This document shows positions 4,861 through 5,415 of a stretch of 5,415 nucleotides of DNA, piece after piece. The DNA comes from Chloroflexota bacterium. GTDB taxonomy: Bacteria; Chloroflexota; Limnocylindria; Limnocylindrales; CSP1-4. The position numbers and the translations under genes were made by a program. How positions within the stretch are numbered: position 1 is the first letter of the stretch; each line of letters opens with the position of its first letter. The notes beneath the pieces were generated by a model. The model worked only from the letters and a program-made list of their open reading frames with translations. It ran no database searches and had not been told where the DNA came from. The stretch is from positions 1 through 5,415 of the forward strand of contig JAKAMV010000704.1 in the NCBI GenBank assembly GCA_021812735.1, in the 5' to 3' direction.

Positions 4861-5415
4861 GTGTCCGGATCCGGCTCCGCGGGCCCTTCTTGTGCCGACT
4901 GTGGCCTGCCTGCGCGGGCGTCGCTCGGCGGGGTCGAGCTGTGCGACCGATGCCTCGACCGTAGCGTGGCCGAACGCACGGGCCTGCCGGTCCTGGCTGA
5001 CCCCCCGGCCGAGGAGACCCTTACCGGTCCCGACGGACGGAGACACCGCTTCGCGTATCGCTTGTGGCGGGCCCCGACCGGAATCGTCGCGGAGGCGGAG
5101 GAGCTCGGCTGTGCCGGCGGGGACGGGTACCAGGCTACTGTCATGGGTTCCCACCATGCCGACGCCGACGCCCTGCTGGCGCGCCTCAGGGTCCGACTCG
5201 GGGAGCAGGTCGCCCGCCTCGACCTCGAGGACGGCCCCGGACGACGTCCAATCATGGCCGGCGACGAGCTGGCAGGTCGCCTGGTGTGGAACGAGGACGA
5301 CGGACCGCACGACGTCGTCGTCGATGGTCGCCGCCTGTCGTGGGAGGAGTTCGGTCGGGCCCTCGAACCCTTCGAGGGCTGGCGCTTCCGGGTGATCTTC
5401 GAGGATATCGAGCTC
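4861..5415 (+). CDS. Zinc-motif, DUF7713-like hypothetical protein, 3' end outside window
   Basis: From GTG 4861 the frame stays open for 185 codons to the window end. Residues 11-31 carry two CxxC pairs (C11, C14, C28, C31: CADCG...LCDRC), a compact zinc-ribbon arrangement. After a short linker the body has RHRFAYRLWRAPTGIVAEAE (about 61-80), GYQATVMG, a DADALLARLR helix, LVWNEDDGP, VVVDGRRLSWEEFGRALEPF and EGWRFRVIF (to about 180). From memory this combination (HRF.Y....PTGI..EA.E, then VDGR.LSWEEFGR.L..FEGW.F) matches a widespread uncharacterised family that I believe is DUF7713. No function is known to me. The Cys pairs suggest metal or nucleic-acid binding. No signal peptide or membrane segment is seen, so it is probably cytoplasmic. 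The conserved body seems nearly complete, so the true end is probably close beyond the window. It has its own promoter and is unlikely to belong to the toxin-antitoxin operon. Confidence 0.75.
   Translation, partial: MSGSGSAGPSCADCGLPARASLGGVELCDRCLDRSVAERTGLPVLADPPAEETLTGPDGRRHRFAYRLWRAPTGIVAEAEELGCAGGDGYQATVMGSHHADADALLARLRVRLGEQVARLDLEDGPGRRPIMAGDELAGRLVWNEDDGPHDVVVDGRRLSWEEFGRALEPFEGWRFRVIFEDIEL

Noticed and set aside
3585..5255. 556-codon minus-strand open frame
   Set aside because: It crosses four well-supported plus-strand features and is mostly Arg/Ser/Pro. It is a composition artefact.
4591..5310. 239-codon minus-strand open frame
   Set aside because: It mirrors the zinc-motif gene for most of its length. 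Only the last 25 residues look protein-like, which is not enough to call a gene.
4754..5395. 213-codon plus-strand open frame
   Set aside because: It overlaps the zinc-motif gene in another frame and is Arg/Ser/Thr/Pro-rich without motifs. The frame from 4861 has conserved signatures.
1..5415. CRISPR array, insertion sequence ends, riboswitch
   Set aside because: I found no regularly spaced repeats of suitable length, no terminal inverted repeats around a transposase, and no recognisable riboswitch core.

Overview
The window is GC-rich and gene-dense, and looks like a chromosomal piece from a soil-type actinobacterial or Chloroflexota-like bacterium. That guess rests on three things: strong G/C bias at third codon positions, GTG starts, and two promoters whose -10 box lies only 6 nt before the start codon (leaderless transcripts). 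No gene here fixes the taxon.

Left part (1-1882) is accessory and broken. It opens with a 39-codon piece of a penicillin-binding-protein transpeptidase domain. That reading frame loses its family resemblance at about position 118, where it meets the 3' end of a minus-strand gene. The minus-strand gene (114-1049) looks phage-like, with a cysteine-containing N-terminal domain and a cysteine cluster at the C-terminus. Inside it lies an odd block of nested inverted and direct repeats (641-771). Upstream of it on the minus strand is the C-terminal remnant of a large serine recombinase (1171-about 1535) with no start codon. Two hairpins separate these two genes. The area from 1536 to 1882 has no convincing gene, only a perfect GC-rich hairpin. 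Together this looks like the eroded edge of an integrative element or prophage inserted in or beside a cell-wall gene, or else an assembly chimera.

Middle part (1883-3849) encodes two exported proteins on the plus strand. The first is a ScyD/ScyE-family beta-propeller with a signal peptide. Its normal C-terminus is displaced by one extra base in a C run at 2921-2926. The second is a secreted, asparagine- and glycine-patterned, probably beta-solenoid protein of unknown function. Both have strong Shine-Dalgarno sequences.

Right part (3983-5415) holds a type II toxin-antitoxin pair of the MazEF kind: a ribbon-helix-helix antitoxin followed by a translationally coupled MazF/PemK endoribonuclease. 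After a 297-nt gap comes the start of a protein with a four-cysteine zinc-binding motif and a DUF7713-like body, which runs off the window. Both the antitoxin gene and this last gene appear to be leaderless, with identical -10-to-start spacing.

I saw no rRNA, convincing tRNA, CRISPR array or complete insertion sequence. I did not find a clear new multi-gene system. The most unusual items are the broken junction at about 118, the nested repeat block at 641-771, and the C-run frameshift in the propeller gene.
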